A stretch of 64,000 bases of DNA, taken from Rotaria socialis (lineage: Eukaryota > Rotifera > Eurotatoria > Philodinida > Philodinidae). Shown here one piece after another: positions 22,691 through 35,102 of the stretch. Position 1 is the stretch's first letter. Each line of letters opens with the position of its first letter. A program made the translations under genes and the position numbers. Under the pieces are notes generated by a model, which had not been told where the DNA came from, did no database searches, and saw nothing but the letters and a program-made list of their open reading frames with translations. The stretch covers positions 1-64,000 of the forward strand of contig CAJNYU010001370.1 of the NCBI GenBank assembly GCA_905331475.1. Reading direction: 5' to 3'.

Positions 22691-23686
22691 ATGGCTAAAT
22701 ATAGAAATCACTTACCACAGCTTTCCGACGCCTTCTTTATTACTGAAGGTGGTGTCGAGACTACGCTTATGTACGCGCACAGTATTGAACTTCCGTACTT
22801 TGCTGCATTTCATGTATTGAAAGATGAAGTTGGATGTGAATTGATAAGAAATTACGCCAGCTCTTTTTGTAATGTCGCTCAAAAACATGGTATTGGATTC
22901 ATCTTAGAAAGTGCAACATGGCGTGCCAACCCTGATTGGATGCGAAAACTTGGCTATTCTGATCAAGATGTAATTGACGTCAACCGTAAGGCTATCGAAT
23001 TACTTGTCGACATTCGTAATAAGTTTGAAACAGAAAAAACTCAAATAGTTATTGATGGATGTATAGGCCCACGTGACGATGGATATCACCCGAATGTTTT
23101 AATGACAATTGAAGAAGCACAAGCGTATCATGCGACACAAATTGATATTTTTAGCAAAACTAGCGCAGATATGGTGACTGCTTTGACTTTGACCTATCCT
23201 GAAGAAGCTATTGGAATCGTGCGAGCTGCAAAGGCAGTTGGAATGCCTGTGGCGATTTCATTTACGATGGAAATCGATGGTAAACTACCAACAGGACAAA
23301 CGTTAAAAGAGGCAATTGAGCTCGTGGACGAAGCTACTGAGAGTACGCCTATCTATTATATGGCTAATTGTGTGTATCCCAGTCATTTTCAGCATGCTTT
23401 AATCCCCGGCGGAAGTTGGACAGCTAGAATTCATGGAATCAAAGGCAATGCTTCAAAAAAGAGTCACGCTGAGCTCAATAATGCGAAGGAACTTGATGAA
23501 GGAAATCCAGTGGAATTTGGTGAGGATAATCGAGCACTTTTAGATAAATTGACGACTTTGAACATCATCGGTGGATGTTGTGGAACAAATCTTCGTCATA
23601 TTGAAGAAGTTTGCAAAACATGCATCAATGTATTCGATCAATCGAAGCATAATGCTGATTCAATCAACAACATCGACAAAAGCTGA
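22691..23686 (+). CDS. Homocysteine S-methyltransferase family protein
   Basis: 331 residues, no intron, ATG start at 22691. It belongs to the Zn-dependent homocysteine S-methyltransferase family, which transfers methyl groups from S-methylmethionine, betaine or similar donors to thiols. Visible landmarks are TEGGVETTL near 18, ESATWRANPDW, DGCIGPRDDGY, and the three zinc cysteines: C227 in MANCVYPSHF, C296 and C297 in IIGGCCGTNLRHI. The length fits the single-domain enzymes (about 300-340). The sequence style (NPDWM, GYHPN) resembles bacterial members more than animal BHMT, and the gene is intronless among intron-rich neighbours. Horizontal origin is therefore plausible but untested. The methyl donor cannot be read from sequence. 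Confidence 0.9.
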   Translation: MAKYRNHLPQLSDAFFITEGGVETTLMYAHSIELPYFAAFHVLKDEVGCELIRNYASSFCNVAQKHGIGFILESATWRANPDWMRKLGYSDQDVIDVNRKAIELLVDIRNKFETEKTQIVIDGCIGPRDDGYHPNVLMTIEEAQAYHATQIDIFSKTSADMVTALTLTYPEEAIGIVRAAKAVGMPVAISFTMEIDGKLPTGQTLKEAIELVDEATESTPIYYMANCVYPSHFQHALIPGGSWTARIHGIKGNASKKSHAELNNAKELDEGNPVEFGEDNRALLDKLTTLNIIGGCCGTNLRHIEEVCKTCINVFDQSKHNADSINNIDKS

Positions 23687-23847
23687 TTAAGATATTAGAA
23701 AATACATTTGTCAGATTGAAATAAAATAAAATCACGATAATCATAACATAGAAGAGTACTTTTCAGCAACAATCAGAATACAGTTTTTTGATAAATCTTT
23801 TACATGCATCTTTTCAGAAAATGCGGATTTTATCAGTACAAATACAT

Positions 23848-23925
23848 AATAGCTCAAGTGGGAAAAGGCGGATTTGGGATTTAAAATCCCAAATAATTCA
23901 CCGTTTTCGCCTTGTAATAACTCGT
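23848..23925. repeat. Short inverted repeat around ATTTGGGATTT/AAAATCCCAAAT
   Basis: Near-perfect 23-base palindrome at about 23871-23893 inside a wider GGCGGA..CCGTTTTCGCC inverted pair, located about 160 bases 3' of the methyltransferase stop. It could act in 3' end structure or be a small MITE. Confidence 0.4.
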
Positions 23926-24198
23926 TTTGTATATTTCAATAGAAAAATTCGGTCTATTAGTATAATTATGCTTCTGTTTCTTGCTCTGATTGCTAAGTTC
24001 CAAAAGTAAATTAACAAATAAATTTTTACAAGAATTTGTTAACATGCATCGATGATCAATCTTACTGTTAGAATCAAAAGTATGACTGTTTAACTAGTAC
24101 AAGTATCGTTTGTATCATCACATTTTAAATCTTCTTCCCAATCAAGGCAAAACTTGTGCATAAAAAGTAGACTGTTCTACATTTATTTTTTAAATCAA

Positions 24199-24819
24199 TC
24201 AAAACAAAGATAAACGTTCATCTAATTCAGTTTTTTTCTTCCAAAAATTTTCACTGGATCCATTAGTCCAACTAGAACTTTTTTGTAAGATTAAATCGGC
24301 TTTCATTTCCGATGGTGATTGTGTTTTATGATGAAAAAGTTTTCGACATTGAACTTTTTTTGTTGTTTTAGATATTTCCAAATGTATTCCATAAACAAGT
24401 GAGTTAATTGATGCTTGAATTTGTTCTAATTTAATTTTAATCTCATTTTCTTCCTTCTTATTAATCATTTGATTTGTATCGTGTAGTCGAAAGCTAATGC
24501 TTTTCAATTGATTAAATTGTTTCAGTTTAAATTTATTTAATTGTTCAATAAGTTCTTCACGTATTGCACGAAGATGTACAATGGTATCTTTTGCATAAGT
24601 ACGATCCAATGATAATTCTTCAAATACTTGTTTATAACATTGTTCGATACTCATGGAATGAAGTTTATGATATAATTGTTGAAGAATTTCATAGAATGAT
24701 AGATGTCGTTCAATAAATCTATTATGATGAACTATGATATGACTTAAACAGAGTGACTGCTGGCAATCATAACATAGAGCACATGATAAATTTTTGCAGT
24801 TAGCTTCTTTACATGTCAT
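24199..24819 (-). CDS. B-box-like zinc finger protein with coiled coil
   Basis: 206 residues, intronless, ATG at 24819. Residues 1-40 have a B-box-like Cys/His pattern (CKEANCKNLSCALCYDCQQ, then LCLSHIIVHH). The rest is a Lys/Glu/Gln-rich helical region (EELIEQLNKFKLKQFNQL, NKKEENEIKIKLEQIQ) likely to be a coiled coil, as in the B-box/coiled-coil part of TRIM proteins. No RING is visible upstream. It is probably a protein-interaction adaptor; the partner is unknown. It lies head-on with the methyltransferase gene and just downstream of the MAP4K 3' end. Confidence 0.7.
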   Translation of the reverse strand: MTCKEANCKNLSCALCYDCQQSLCLSHIIVHHNRFIERHLSFYEILQQLYHKLHSMSIEQCYKQVFEELSLDRTYAKDTIVHLRAIREELIEQLNKFKLKQFNQLKSISFRLHDTNQMINKKEENEIKIKLEQIQASINSLVYGIHLEISKTTKKVQCRKLFHHKTQSPSEMKADLILQKSSSWTNGSSENFWKKKTELDERLSLF

Positions 24820-25551
24820 GTTAGTTTACGTGAGAATAAAAAGTAATGATTATAATGGGTATCTTCTCCTTTGTTTTTCTTTTCTTTTGTATAATGTACA
24901 GACATAATAACGCCCGATGACGATTGCGAGGAGGACAAGAGAAAGATATACATATAGTACGATGCACCACGATGAGAAATTTCGCATTCATGTGGTATCA
25001 AATATTTAGATTCTGAATAAATTGAATTATTAGTAAATACTGTCACTTTCTTTGAAAGTCGAATAACGTTTTTCAATTTTTCCTAAAAATAAATCAAATA
25101 TTCTAAATCATAGAGGTTCTATGATCCACTTTAATATTTTTATACTTTTTAGTGAAATTATTTATAATACAGATTGAATTTCTAAGTATACTACGTGAGA
25201 AAGTAATCATTATTTTATTCGATCGGCTGCAAACCATTTTAATACGACAATTTTCGCTGGCCAATAAAATGTTATTTTCGATAGGCAATCGATTCCAGTT
25301 TTAGAAAAAAATATCAATTTATCGTTTTTGTCCGTAAATTAAATTTCATTTATACCAAAAGAAAAGAAAAAAAACACGACTCATAGAATTCAATAAGACG
25401 ATAATGATATTCTTACGCACACATCTTTCATTCCGAATAATCAACAAACACACTATCTGAATAAAGATACACACATACAAAGAATAATAATACAAGCACT
25501 TGTATCTTATTGAGCAAACAATAAGCTAGCTCATCTATTGCAGTGCCTTAT

Positions 25552-25576
25552 TTATATATATATATATATATATATT
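25552..25576. repeat. TA microsatellite
   Basis: Alternating TA run of about 25 bases between the B-box gene and the MAP4K gene. Confidence 0.85.
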
Positions 25577-25857
25577 TATAGAAGAACAGGATTAACTAGT
25601 AAATAGAGTATAATAACAAATCTGATCTGGAACACGCACACACTCATAGATTATTGAAATGAAGAATTATTTTTCACAAAACACTGTTATACGTAGAAAG
25701 AAACACAGAACAAGAAAGTGACTTAAAAAAAACGAACAAAAACTTTGCTTTAATTTTCATAATACCGGCCGGCTATATTCATCATAAACCTATTTTTGTT
25801 TGTGTTTTTTTATAGATATATATATAGATATATATAAACATGGAAGAATAAATATAA

Positions 25858-28800
25858 TTATGTATTTTCATGACCCATTAGTATATGTAAATCACATGGC
25901 GTAGATGAAAATGGTGCTGTAGTTAATGCACTCATTGATTGTGTAGGATTATTTTCACTTTTCGAAGATAACGATGGACGACTTTGCAAAACAATTAAAC
26001 TTGAAAGAAACAACGGATCGAATTTATTTGAATATTAAGAATATCTTTTACTCACCGATCACTACCAATCACTCGAAATGAGCGTGTATGATCATAAACT
26101 TCCTGTGTAACTTCATTATCTTTTAAATTTCGACCTTGCATTCCATGTTCATGAAATGCAAGTACACTATCTTGTAAACAAACTAAAAGAAATTTAGAAA
26201 TAAAAAATATAATACATAAATATTTCAATCTATTGTTACCTAACGATCGAACTTCACAATCAAAATGTAGTTCCGACAATGTTCGTCTGCTTGTACGAGG
26301 TTTACCTTGGGAATTAACAATTGTTATATTATCTAAATTAAGAAGAATAGAAATTTTTATTTTCAAGCTTTTTGCCTTTTAAACTTACTTCCATGGCAAA
26401 TAAGTACTGTATCGGCATCTTTTTCATGTTGAAGTACATAGGAAACATTCGTTAGAAGAGAAACTAAATAAATAATTAATTTAGTAAAATTAAAGAAACA
26501 TACGAAGAAAGCTAGATGGTTTTTCTTTGTAAGCTAATTTATTAGGAATACGCACGTAGTAGACTCAATTACAACAGAACTAACGGGTTCAACGTCATCG
26601 AATAGACTTGTATTTCCTTAATTTAGGAATCGATCACAACTGCAACAAAGATATGACGATCTCAACTCTGCCATTCATTAGACGTGTAATTATGTAGGAG
26701 ATAAAAAAGAAATGAAATGTCATAGTGCTCGAAGGCACATGATGTAGTAGAATAGATGACCTTTGGCATCTGATCCTTATCTCGTCGATATATCCTTCAT
26801 CACTATCTGCTCAGTTTGTTAATTATCGTACAATATTTTAAGCAAACTGATGCGGTACTAACTGGAAAATGGTATTCTTCGAGCTTTCCGTTTCAACAAA
26901 ATGATTAACTAACAATTCAATTGTTTATTGCAAACCGAGGAGATGTGTAAAGATAATTCTTACTGCCGAATTATCTCATAAAAATTCTGTCATTATGATT
27001 GAGCAGTACTCTATCCAAAGAATCAAACACAAATCTATCTATCTGCTTAAAGAAACATAAACGATATTCTTCCAACTTGATATTCGAATCGAAAAATCGA
27101 ACAGATAGAAATTATTATCCTACGTACCATCATGATAATTTTCCATTTTTTCCGTTTCGAAATTAATCGACGCGAATTTATATGCATCAGGAGCAGATTT
27201 ACTACAAGTAAATAAATAAATCATCATGAAATTGAACTAATGCAAAATCACTATTTACCTTTTACTAACACCAATACAGACAATCGCATATTGGTTTTCC
27301 GGCGAAAAAATCATTTCGAATATTGACGGTTCAGTAGGTATTGAAATTGAAACAGTCTGCAAAGATAATAAATTTACAGAAAAGGCAAAACAACGTTTTA
27401 TTTGTACTTTTAAATGCATGAATTTTCTTAGTGGATCATAGTATTGCATAAGAAAAACTTCATTAGTTAACATTCCGGCGAGATAAATGAAACCATTAAA
27501 TTGATTTCTCCCGACACAACATCGTATACATCCGCGTGTATTATTGATCTTAACTGAAGTGACTAATTTCCTAAAAATTATAGCGAGATTTTTTTTATCT
27601 AAATACGTAAATATTAATTAGGATTATTTTTACTTTGGCATTAACTTTTCGAATTTGTGTGGAAATTGAATTTTATTCAATTGAAGTGATAATCTTGCTG
27701 TACTTTTGTTATGTAATAATAAATGCAAATCATGTCGATATAGTGTATTCGATTTTCCTAAAATTCGAAATGAATGAAAATCTTTGCAAATTTTAACAGT
27801 TACCCGAAATAGACCAGAGAATATTATCTTTAACGAATAACCAAGTTGTTCGTCTTGGATATAACTAAAAAAATAAGAACGGATGAAAATTGGGAAATAT
27901 TTTGTCACTATTTAAATTACCAATTCTAATGTAGCATCATGTAATTCATTAAGATTCAACGAATAAACACCTTCTTCAGCAGCAATTAGTACCAATTGAT
28001 CTAAGAAAAATGAATTTTCAATGAGACCTCTATTGAAGAGCACAATTATCTGTTTAACTAATTGAAGTATCGATTAATTCATGGGATCGAGCAACATGTG
28101 CAGATCAATTACGTTTACAATGCAATGCATCGTAAGATTACATATACGATATTCAATCAATATTGGCATAGATTTTCTTTTAATCCTGAAATAAATCATA
28201 CATTATTAAGCGAAGATCTCCTTGATAGAATTAATCTTTGTTCGACAAGTAGAAACGTTAACGAATTCGTCCTTCTAGATATATGGATGCTCAGCAAATC
28301 TCAGCCATAGACAATTTATTTCTCATGAGATATTCAATACCCCAAATCAATTATATATTTATATACGAAGGACAAATATCTTTATGATTCAGAGCGCTAC
28401 TTATGAGCAATGTAGATTCCTCTTGGAAATTTGTGATTCTAGTGTTTGTTCACAATTTTGTTAGTCAAAAAAAAAAAGGAATTGTCAGCGTGTTGACAGG
28501 AACATGCATACGAGCTAATCCTTTTAGTCTCTATGGGACCTAATTAAAGACAAAATGTTCGTTCGATTGACGTATCTCGCTAATGAACCTTCCTGCTTAA
28601 GACTGATGTTGTCAGTACGATTAGAATTGTGTGAGGTCAAGGTCTTTATGATCTTGGTTATTGTAACACTGTTTAACTCTTGTCGTTTTATATGTCCAAC
28701 CATCTAATATTATGTATCTCAATCAGAGAAAAATTCATTAAGCTCACCCCTAGTTTCATTATTAATCCAGCAACAACTCGCATGAATTTCTAATGGACAT

Positions 28801-31330
28801 TCATTAAATATTTTCATAAAACCAGCACCCATGTGAACTCTTGGTACACTTGGAATACCATTTGATAATGTTGACATCGTTGATTTGTCTTGTTTTGATT
28901 TCAATGTATTATCATCATTTTTTGATTTTAATGTATTATTATTCGTATCAGTATTTTCATAAGTTATCTGTTGATCTTTTTTCTTTGTTTTACTGGTTTT
29001 TGTTGGTACTGGAACAGGTAATGGCGATCGTTTGATTGTGTTACTATCGTTCACTTCATCTTCATTTTCGTCAACATCAGCATCACGCATAACATCAACA
29101 ATATGTTTTATTTCATTTAATGCCAAATCATCAAATGCACTCAATGGTAATTTAGACATTAAACGCTAAAAACAGGAGAGATAGAAAAATTGTAGTTTTA
29201 TTCGATGAGATTTTTATCTTTTTTTTCTTCGTCGTTACCTGAATATCTTCATCTGATAAACCTAAAGACTTCAATCTTTGAATATGTTCCGCATTACCAT
29301 TTTCTTTAGCTTTTGTTGTTGGTGGAACATGACCACTAAAAAAAAATAAACAATATGTTTTTCTACTATTCAAATCAAATTTTAAATGTTAGATATATGT
29401 GGATCTATTCATGCTAAGCATTGAGTTTTTTTTTCTTTAGTGAACTAAGAATTTTTTTTTGTGTATATAATACCGTCGGGATAATTCGTCGAGGAATGAA
29501 TCCAAAAGTCCACTAGAGAAATGTATGTGCAAACAAATCTTCTACCTGTTATTTATTACTTACGTTTCATCAATATTTATTACAGGACGCTACAATAGAA
29601 GGAAATATACAATTTATCAAGATTTGTTTTTTGATTTAATTGAAAAATTTAAATTACAGTCTCATTAGTTGAAACTATTCCATTTGTTTCTGACGGAATT
29701 GGGTCATTGAGAATTGAACTACGGATTAATGGTGGTTGATTGATATTTGTAATTATTGGACGAGCATCTAAATTGTTTTTTTTTGAATAATCAAGTTACG
29801 ATGATTACATTAAGATAGTTGAATTTTTTTCTTTCATCAAAAACAGAAAATCTTACTCGATGAAGCTGCAACAGATTGTTCTTTATTCGATGTAATCTTC
29901 CTTGGTGCCTGAGAATTGGTCTTAAATGATAGGAACAATCAATAGATGAATATTTATTAATTGACTTTTACTAACTCGATCATCATCGTCATCATCACGA
30001 TCTTCTGAAGTCTGATTACTCGCTGTACCATTATGTAATCTATCGAGTAAATCCCGTGCAATAGAAGACGTCAAATTTCCATGAAAGAATGGATGCTAAA
30101 AAATAAGATAAACTTTATGATATAGAAGTCAAATATTTTCATTGAATTACTTCAAGTAATTTTTCAGCTGAGGGTCGTTTTTTAGGATTTTTTGTTAATG
30201 CATATTTGACAAAATTTTGAAATGTTATAGTCCATTTGAGTTTATCTTTTAATGTTGGCGGTTTAAAACCTGATTTTGACATTAAAAACAAGGCACGCAT
30301 AGGATGCAAATCAAACATTGGAGGTTGTAATTCAGCAAATTCAATCGCTGTTATACCAACAGCCCATATATCACATAAATGATTATAACCACCTTTACGT
30401 TCGACAGCTGCTACTTCAGGTGCCATCCTAAAATAAACAATAGTTTGAATTTTATTTTTCGTTTTTCTTCTTACCAATAAGGTGTGCCAATGAACGACTT
30501 TCGTTTACACATAGTCGCTGTTATACTTGCTGCGACACCAAAATCCGCTATATAAAAAGACATGCTTAAACTATGAGATTAATATTTAAAAAAAATCTTT
30601 TACCTAATTTAACGTTTCCATCTTCAGTTAATAAGATATTTGCGCCCTATGTCAAATATAATCAAATAATTCTATTCATATAATAACATTCTTACTTTAA
30701 CATCTCGATGCATTTTCCCATTTTTATGTAGATAATCTAAACCTTTCAATGTTTCTCTCAGTATATATGCTATTTGTAATTCGCCAAGTGATCCATAAAC
30801 TAATAATATAAACAATTTATATTTATATGAAAAAAATTTGAAAATTATCTCAAACTAACCATGATAAATATCTTGCATGGAACCACCACCACAAAGTTCC
30901 ATAGCAATCCATAATTTGTCTCTTCTAAATATGCAATATAGAAATCTGCTTTTTTTGTTTCTTTTTTTTTCCTACTTTAAATAACTTCCGAAATATGCGA
31001 TTATATTTGGATGACTACATTGTAACATCATAAGAATTTCTTGTTGAATTATATTGAAATCATCACCAGCTTCAAGTTTGATTACTTTAAGAGCTCGCAT
31101 CGATGCGGTGGGAACATGCCTTGCCTTAAAAGAGAATAGCGAATAGAACTTTCTTTTCCTATGTCAATATTTCAATTTACTTTATAAACATCTCCATATG
31201 TTCCTGAACCAATACGTTGTATAAGTTCGTATTCATCATGTGGACTTGATGTGGAAACAAAATCAAGCGACAAATAACGATTACTGCTAACACCAGCAGC
31301 AGAACTTAAGTCACTCACTACTGCTGCCAT
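25858..31330 (-). CDS. MAP4K3/5-type (GCK-I) kinase with CNH domain, 24 exons
   Basis: The complete minus-strand gene assembles in frame to 923 residues. Exons are 31181-31330, 30976-31124, 30860-30924, 30696-30799, 30604-30646, 30475-30547, 30151-30427, 29976-30095, 29857-29920, 29658-29767, 29564-29589, 29474-29512, 29239-29335, 28748-29165, 27921-28000, 27804-27864, 27634-27757, 27408-27570, 27259-27356, 27128-27201, 26389-26463, 26240-26332, 26056-26182 and 25858-25999. The kinase domain (about 35-290) shows [39 protein letters not shown] and FIGTPYWMAPEV. A charged low-complexity middle follows, then a CNH (citron homology) domain running from [15 protein letters not shown] through [13 protein letters not shown] and [20 protein letters not shown] to the end [10 protein letters not shown]. 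This order is that of MAP4K3/MAP4K5, Ste20-like kinases acting in JNK and nutrient/TORC1 signalling. Two introns are unusually long (28001-28747 and 26464-27127). Confidence 0.95.
28001..28747 (-). other. Long intron 14 of the MAP4K gene
   Basis: 747 bp against a typical 50-110 bp here, splitting the codon for Asp at the start of the CNH domain. The top strand has an 82-codon open stretch (28062-28310) without recognisable features. I see no transposon ends. It may hold regulatory sequence or an old insertion. Confidence 0.6.
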
Positions 31331-32282
31331 TGTTTTATGAGCATAATACTATAATCGATTTTAATATAATATTCAATCATGGCATATTTATTTTTATTTA
31401 TTGATCTATTTTGAGAAAGAAAACGATCAAACCAACTGATATGATCATCATCTAGCGGTAAGAATGAGTCATCTGAAAGTACCATTACATGTGTGATAAA
31501 AGCCTTTATGAAATTTAATCGGTATTTAATATTCCGCATAGTAAAATTTATTTAAGAAAACAATTGCAAACAGAATGGAAAATATCTTTCAAACGATTTT
31601 AAAATAATTTTATGATGATTTAATGTCTTATTGTGAGATTTATTGATCACTAACGACCTCTTTCGGTTAGAAAATTGATGTAAGTAAATTATTTTTACAT
31701 AGAATTTTCATTTCACAATTTGAATTAATTAATACAGCAAGTGACGATGATACAGTAACTCAGGAAGTACGTTATTTGTTATCCGTACTTTTGTCGTCAC
31801 TTCGTCTTATACGAACGGTTACTATTAAATACGATACATAAACGACCGTTCAGGGTAATGTAATCTTTATACTCGGATATGTCATCTTATGTTCGATCTC
31901 CAGCTGAAGAACGCCTACTAAACAGAGGATGGGACTTCTGCATTGACAATAAAATAACAAATTTCATTTATTTTAAGACCGATATGGGATGAAATGCATA
32001 TATAAATTTCTGACACGTTATAATACAAGTACATTTTTAATAAACTGTCGCTAAACTATAGAATTACCCAAAGATATATATGATCGATGTAACTTAAAAA
32101 GACGAAAATTAGAATATCAATAACGATGAATTTGATGTACTTAATCATTGAAAAATAATCGCAATGTGATTATTTATCGTGGTTGATAAAGGAAATTGTA
32201 TATAGTTATTATATTAGATAAATAAGATGATATTAAAAAGATCAACCGAATTCTCAAATTAAAGCAATTTAAAAGCAACTCA
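31331..32282. other. MAP4K upstream region
   Basis: The MAP4K promoter and 5'UTR should lie at 31331 and above. No other gene is seen. Confidence 0.4.
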
Positions 32283-32492
32283 GGCTGATCAAAACGGACT
32301 CATTTACAGTCTGTTTATCGACGGTAAACGATGTCAAAACGGTATATTTACGGCAGTAAATAGGCCGTATTTGCCCGTAATACCTGGCACAATAATACGG
32401 CACCGTAAACGGGACTGAATTTTCATGGTTTACAGCTGTTTGTGCTCCGTACTCTTATGATCATACGGACCGCACTGTTCGACCTGGGAATA
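32283..32492 (-). repeat. TACGG/CCGTA-rich dispersed repeat, copy 2 (inverted relative to 7920-8112)
   Basis: On the top strand it starts CTCAGGCTGATCAAAACGGA and ends GCACTGTTCGACCTGGGA. Its reverse complement aligns with the copy near 8 kb over most of its length. The ends CTCAGG..TGATCAAAACGG and CCGCACTGTTCGACCTGGGA suggest a loose terminal inverted repeat. Confidence 0.6.
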
Positions 32493-32879
32493 ACGATTCA
32501 TCGTTCAATGAAAAATATTAAGATAATGTTATTGATAAGAAAACATGCTGGACAATCCGATTGACTTTCTCATTTTATGCAACTATACTTACGCGCGTAT
32601 ATTTTGACAATCAAAAGTATACACAAAATGAATAGTTCACCTTGGCCATTATTTTCATCTATTCATTTTTACAATTATAAACCTTCTAGATTCCAGTACC
32701 AAATCATTAAAGATAATAAACACAATCCATCACTTTTTTTCGTTAAAAACTTATTCGAATTCGTAAATAAATTACAGCAATTTGAGATACTAAAGTTATG
32801 CTAGGATTTGGTGCTGATAATCTGTATATTATAATGTATTTACTCATGAAATTATAGAAATTACCCTGGATATATATGT

Positions 32880-33720
32880 GAAAAAAATCAAAATCTTAAC
32901 CAATTTCATTTAATCACAACTTACACAGCTGTTAGAATATGCAGTATTCAATTGTTCCATTTTAATTTTTCGATAAAATATTTTCACACAGCAATGGAGT
33001 AGCAATGAGATTACCTTTAGCACCAATTCTAGCAGGATTTACTTATATCGAATCGCGAACAAAATGAAGCAAATTCTCTACTAACAAACCTACAATGCTG
33101 ATATGATATATCGAAGATTTATTTTTACATTTTAAAAAGCAATCAAACTATTAAAGACTCGTTAATGAGAATTAACAAGTGACATACTAATATAAATTTC
33201 ACATCTGAGCATGCACCTGATGATAAACTATCATTACTATATGTACCAATTCACTCAAATAATATTATAATAATGTACATAACACTAAATTTAAATAGAA
33301 GAACAACTAACACAAATATCGATCTATTATATGAAAGTAATCAATGCAGGGAATATAAATTCAACTTAATTAGAAGAATATACTCATTCGTAATTATTTG
33401 ACATGTTTAACAGATAAATTAAACGAAATCAAACTTAAATAAATCTAAGAAAGTTTGATAACTATAAGCTGTTATCCATGTCATCTTATCAAAAAAATTG
33501 ATTATATGACGGTGAAGTTATTAGTAATAGAATCCTTAAAAGAAAATCGACAGATCCACACAAATTATTTAAAGAAAAATGTTTTCGGATCACATGTTAT
33601 GGCCAAGAATCAATAATATTAGCTCATCACATTATAAGCAACTATGCAAAAATAACTATTGCTACTCATTAAGGTTGATGTATGTTTTAGAAAAACATTA
33701 ACTATAATGAATTTATTTCT
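32880..33720 (+). pseudogene. Decayed Penelope-like reverse transcriptase
   Basis: Several frame-shifted blocks follow the order of a Penelope-like RT. They are LLEYAVFNCS near 32935, NGVAMRLPLAPILAGF at about 32995-33040 (the G-S/R-P-L-A-P-I-L-A motif of RT block 4), and YIEDLFLHF near 33112 (in place of YVDD at the catalytic site). Then come IKFTSEHAPDDKLS, ESNQCREYKFNLIRRIYSF, and CYGQESIILAHHI near 33595. Stops and frameshifts occur between all blocks and the first catalytic Asp position reads E, so it is dead. No GIY-YIG endonuclease was recognised. Penelope-like elements without it (Athena type) are known in bdelloids, but subtype cannot be decided by eye. Confidence 0.6.
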
Positions 33721-33859
33721 ACAACTTCAAAAAGAATAGATGGTTTAATGAAAACTGAAACTCTCATTTTGCTAAGTATATTGCGTAAACTACAACAAAT
33801 AGTGACATATAGCGAAACAAGCCGAGAAAAACAAACTTAAATGAAAGAACAAAAATTGT

Positions 33860-34760
33860 AGAAAATTTCTCGGTGTGTCTATATTGGTGGCCTGCCTCAC
33901 TGATCATCCCATCCTCTTTCCTCTTTTCTCTTTTCTCTTCGCTCTCTTCTATATAACTGTGTGTTATGTATAAATTTATGAGACTTTGGATAAATGAAGT
34001 AGCTGAATAAACATCATCGCCGAGGGTGGCACAAGCTACTCGTCTATTTTGCCGCTACACTCGGAACCATCGAATGTTGCAAAAAATGCCAACAAAGAAA
34101 AGCATTTATTCAAAGTCATATGATCTGAAGGCGTGACTCTCGAATTGAATTGAAGAAAAATAAATATCAAAGAGAGTTTATTCGCTCATCAAATGCAAAA
34201 TAAATCCTTAAATGATGTGAAATTTAACACAAATATTTTCAGATAAAACGAATTGCAGGTGCATTTAGGTATATTTTAGCGACCCTGACAATTGTTCTAC
34301 GAACATAATAATTTACAAATTATGATCTATGAATTAACCTAATTTCTACTTCTATTTGTCTAGTATTTTTCTTTTTCGTTATTTCTGAAGATGATAAGTG
34401 TATTTGTTACAGAAAGTTTGAATAAAATAATAAATGATATTTGCTTAAAATCTGCAATGATATCCGTAGCACTTCTATACTCACTATTTACTAAATTAGT
34501 TTATATGTTATATGGATCTCATTCTTGATTCAAATAATTGATGAAACATGTGCATATTAAATCGGGAAAACAATGTAGCCGATGTAGTAATAACCAGAAG
34601 AAAATTGGTGAGTTTACCACTAAAAATGAAGTGGAATTTGCGACATGGGAAGCATACCGGTTAAATAAAAATTAGTCTTGTAAATGATTTATTGTATAAA
34701 TTCTCAAAGATCGACAATGAACATTTCATAAATCGCAATCTTTTTTGAGAATCGCTGTAT
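33860..34760. other. Intergenic stretch, no supported gene
   Basis: Contains a CT-rich tract (about 33905-33950), a TATATAA box-like motif at 33951 and AATAAA at 34006. Together these resemble part of an LTR, but no terminal TG..CA pair, duplication or internal coding region was found. Confidence 0.25.
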
Positions 34761-34766
34761 TAAACA

Positions 34767-35071
34767 CAGTGGCGGCCGAGTCACTGACACCCATGAGGCT
34801 TGAGTCTCACCTAGATTTCACAAGATGAGGTTCAGCCTCACTTTCTTTTGTACTGATTATTGCTATTTTTATTCTAGCATCAAAGTAAAAGCAAAGAAAA
34901 GTATATTTTGGTATTTTCTAATCTTCATTTTTATACTGACCATTTTTGTTTTTACTGAAATTCAATAAAAAGAAGACTTATTTTCTGCTTGATGCTTTCA
35001 TAGAATTCCACATTAGCAAAAACAAAAAGATTACGAGTCTCACCTAGCTTAATGACGCTCCGCCGACCCTG
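34767..35071. mobile_element. hAT-type MITE, 305 bp, with 8-bp target duplication ATTAAACA
   Basis: The left end CAGTGGCGGCCGAG and the reverse complement of the right end (CAGGGTCGGCGGAG) form an imperfect terminal inverted repeat. Inside, GAGTCTCACCTAG occurs near both ends. The element is flanked on both sides by ATTAAACA (34759-34766 and 35072-35079), an 8-bp duplication typical of hAT insertion. There is no coding capacity. It is related in its ends to the MITE at 50334-50510. Confidence 0.85.
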
Positions 35072-35102
35072 ATTAAACACCCTAGTCAGCTCTCCTTAGA
35101 AT

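Noticed and set aside
28062..28310. 82-codon open frame inside the long MAP4K intron, top strand
   Set aside because: It lacks an ATG start and recognisable motifs, and lies in intronic sequence. It is probably chance.
33860..34090. Possible solo LTR (CT-rich tract, TATATAA, AATAAA)
   Set aside because: No TG..CA termini, target duplication, second copy or internal coding region could be found. The motifs are common in AT-rich DNA.
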